Below, piece by piece: positions 63,121 through 64,000 of a DNA stretch of 64,000 nucleotides (its first letter is position 1; each line of letters begins with the position of its first letter). The DNA is from Phocoena phocoena. Lineage: Eukaryota; Chordata; Mammalia; Artiodactyla; Phocoenidae. The notes below the pieces were generated by a model that worked only from the letters and a program-made list of their open reading frames with translations, was not told the DNA's origin and did no database searches. The stretch spans positions 31,891,319 through 31,955,318 of the forward strand of contig NC_089236.1 in NCBI RefSeq assembly GCF_963924675.1. Reading direction: 5' to 3'. A program made the position numbers and the translations under genes.

Positions 63121-63744
63121 CGCTACAGGAAATCCATACTCTTTCTGGGAAATAGACATTTTAAAATAACATGTGTTTTTCCAGTATAATTTGCCCTAAA
63201 GTTGATTTGTGAATTAAGTACTTTTTCCTTTTCTAAAAGTAATGTAGATTATAATTTTGAATTTAATTCTTGTCGTAGCATTATTTTAGGCATGTTTGTG
63301 CAGGGTGAGGGTGGAAGGATTTTTCCTAATGAAGATCCCTTCCTTGACAAAAAGGAGTCATTTATTTCAGATGGCAAGAAACTGGCATAGACACCCTTTC
63401 ATTTGCCTTTTGTTCCGTCTTGCCATCCCTCCACCCTCCATTCCCCCTTCATGCAGGCTTTTCCTGTTCTCATGATGTTACTTCAATAAGAAAATGATTA
63501 AAATTAATTGTCACTAAAGTATTATAAGTATGTGACACTTCCCATAATGCTTGCATTTTAAAAGAGGGCTTTCTGTAACAGTCATAATTAATATATTGTG
63601 TACGCCTCAACTTCAGTGAAATTTCAGTCACTGAGGTATCAACTACAATACAAAGAGGTAATCTGAGAGTATATGGGGGCAAGTACACATTTGACAAAAA
63701 GCAAGAGACGTGAACCTGAAAATGTTGCCCTGGTAAGTCTAATA

Positions 63745-64000
63745 TCAACAGTAAAATAATAAAACAGGCCCAAAGAGATGAAATTTATCAGAATTTAGAG
63801 GATGATGGAATCATGAGCAATAAGCAGTATGGTTTTATAAAGGGCAAATCAGGCCCGACACAGTCAATAGCTCTTTTCAGCAGAATGACAAAATTAGAGG
63901 ATGAAGGGCATCAGGTAAATGTTGCCTATTTGCACTGTTACAATGCATTTAAAATCGTCCCTGCGAATTTTAAATTCAACTGTAGATAAAACTGATTCAG
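63745..64000 (+). mobile_element. CR1/L3 LINE reverse-transcriptase relic
   Basis: Translation from about 63820 resembles the CR1/L3 reverse transcriptase: YGFIKGKSG, then a 'TKLEDEGHQVNV' block, then AYLHCYNAFKIVP where the family has a Leu-Asp-Phe-Ser-Lys-Ala-Phe-Asp motif. The catalytic Asp is thus replaced by His, and the motif is otherwise eroded. It is a fossil predating the placental mammals and continues to the window edge. Confidence 0.75.

Overview
This window is mammalian nuclear DNA, almost certainly from a whale or dolphin. It is AT-rich, contains no convincing host gene, and is dominated by retrotransposons. The lineage call rests on nine tRNA-derived SINEs of the cetartiodactyl CHR type. 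Seven are the short, roughly 190-240 bp form that is typical of cetaceans, and most have clear target-site duplications. Two are the longer, older form. The L1 elements, including the 5' UTR type of the copy at 43139, are also of the cetartiodactyl kind. This assignment comes from recognising the families by eye, not from a database search.

Layout. 1-378: probable retroviral LTR. 379-4600: mostly unannotated, with one short CHR SINE and a long L2 relic (3650-4460). 4600-6100: ancient L1 ORF2. 6300-21000: mainly unique-looking sequence with MIR, microsatellites, three CHR SINEs and two antisense LTR-like blocks (9065-10420 and about 19900-20480). 21270-22260: ancient L1 3' end. 22440-22721: AT-rich inverted repeat. 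23190-25330: two L2 relics arranged tail to tail. 25898-26955: L1 3' end. 29832-35296: nearly full-length but dead L1, with a SINE inside its ORF2. 37820-39048: antisense L1 3' end. 40762-51558: multi-level nest of L1s, including a full-length L1 (43139-50721) that keeps an uninterrupted 308-residue ORF1. 51561-53575: rearranged old L1. 53700-64000: SINEs, L2, MIR, an L1 tail, a hAT element with visible ends, and a CR1/L3 relic at the right edge.

How the parts relate. No genes work together here. What can be read is a history of insertions. The best case is an old L1 split into four pieces by an internally deleted L1 (itself split by another L1 tail), by a full-length L1 and by a SINE. In the full-length L1, ORF2 carries five single-base frameshifts and two premature stops, so it cannot retrotranspose by itself. 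I found no CRISPR array, operon, structural RNA gene or other new molecular system. The most notable items are the nest, the long AT-rich inverted repeat, the duplicated L1 5' UTR and the fused L1 termini.
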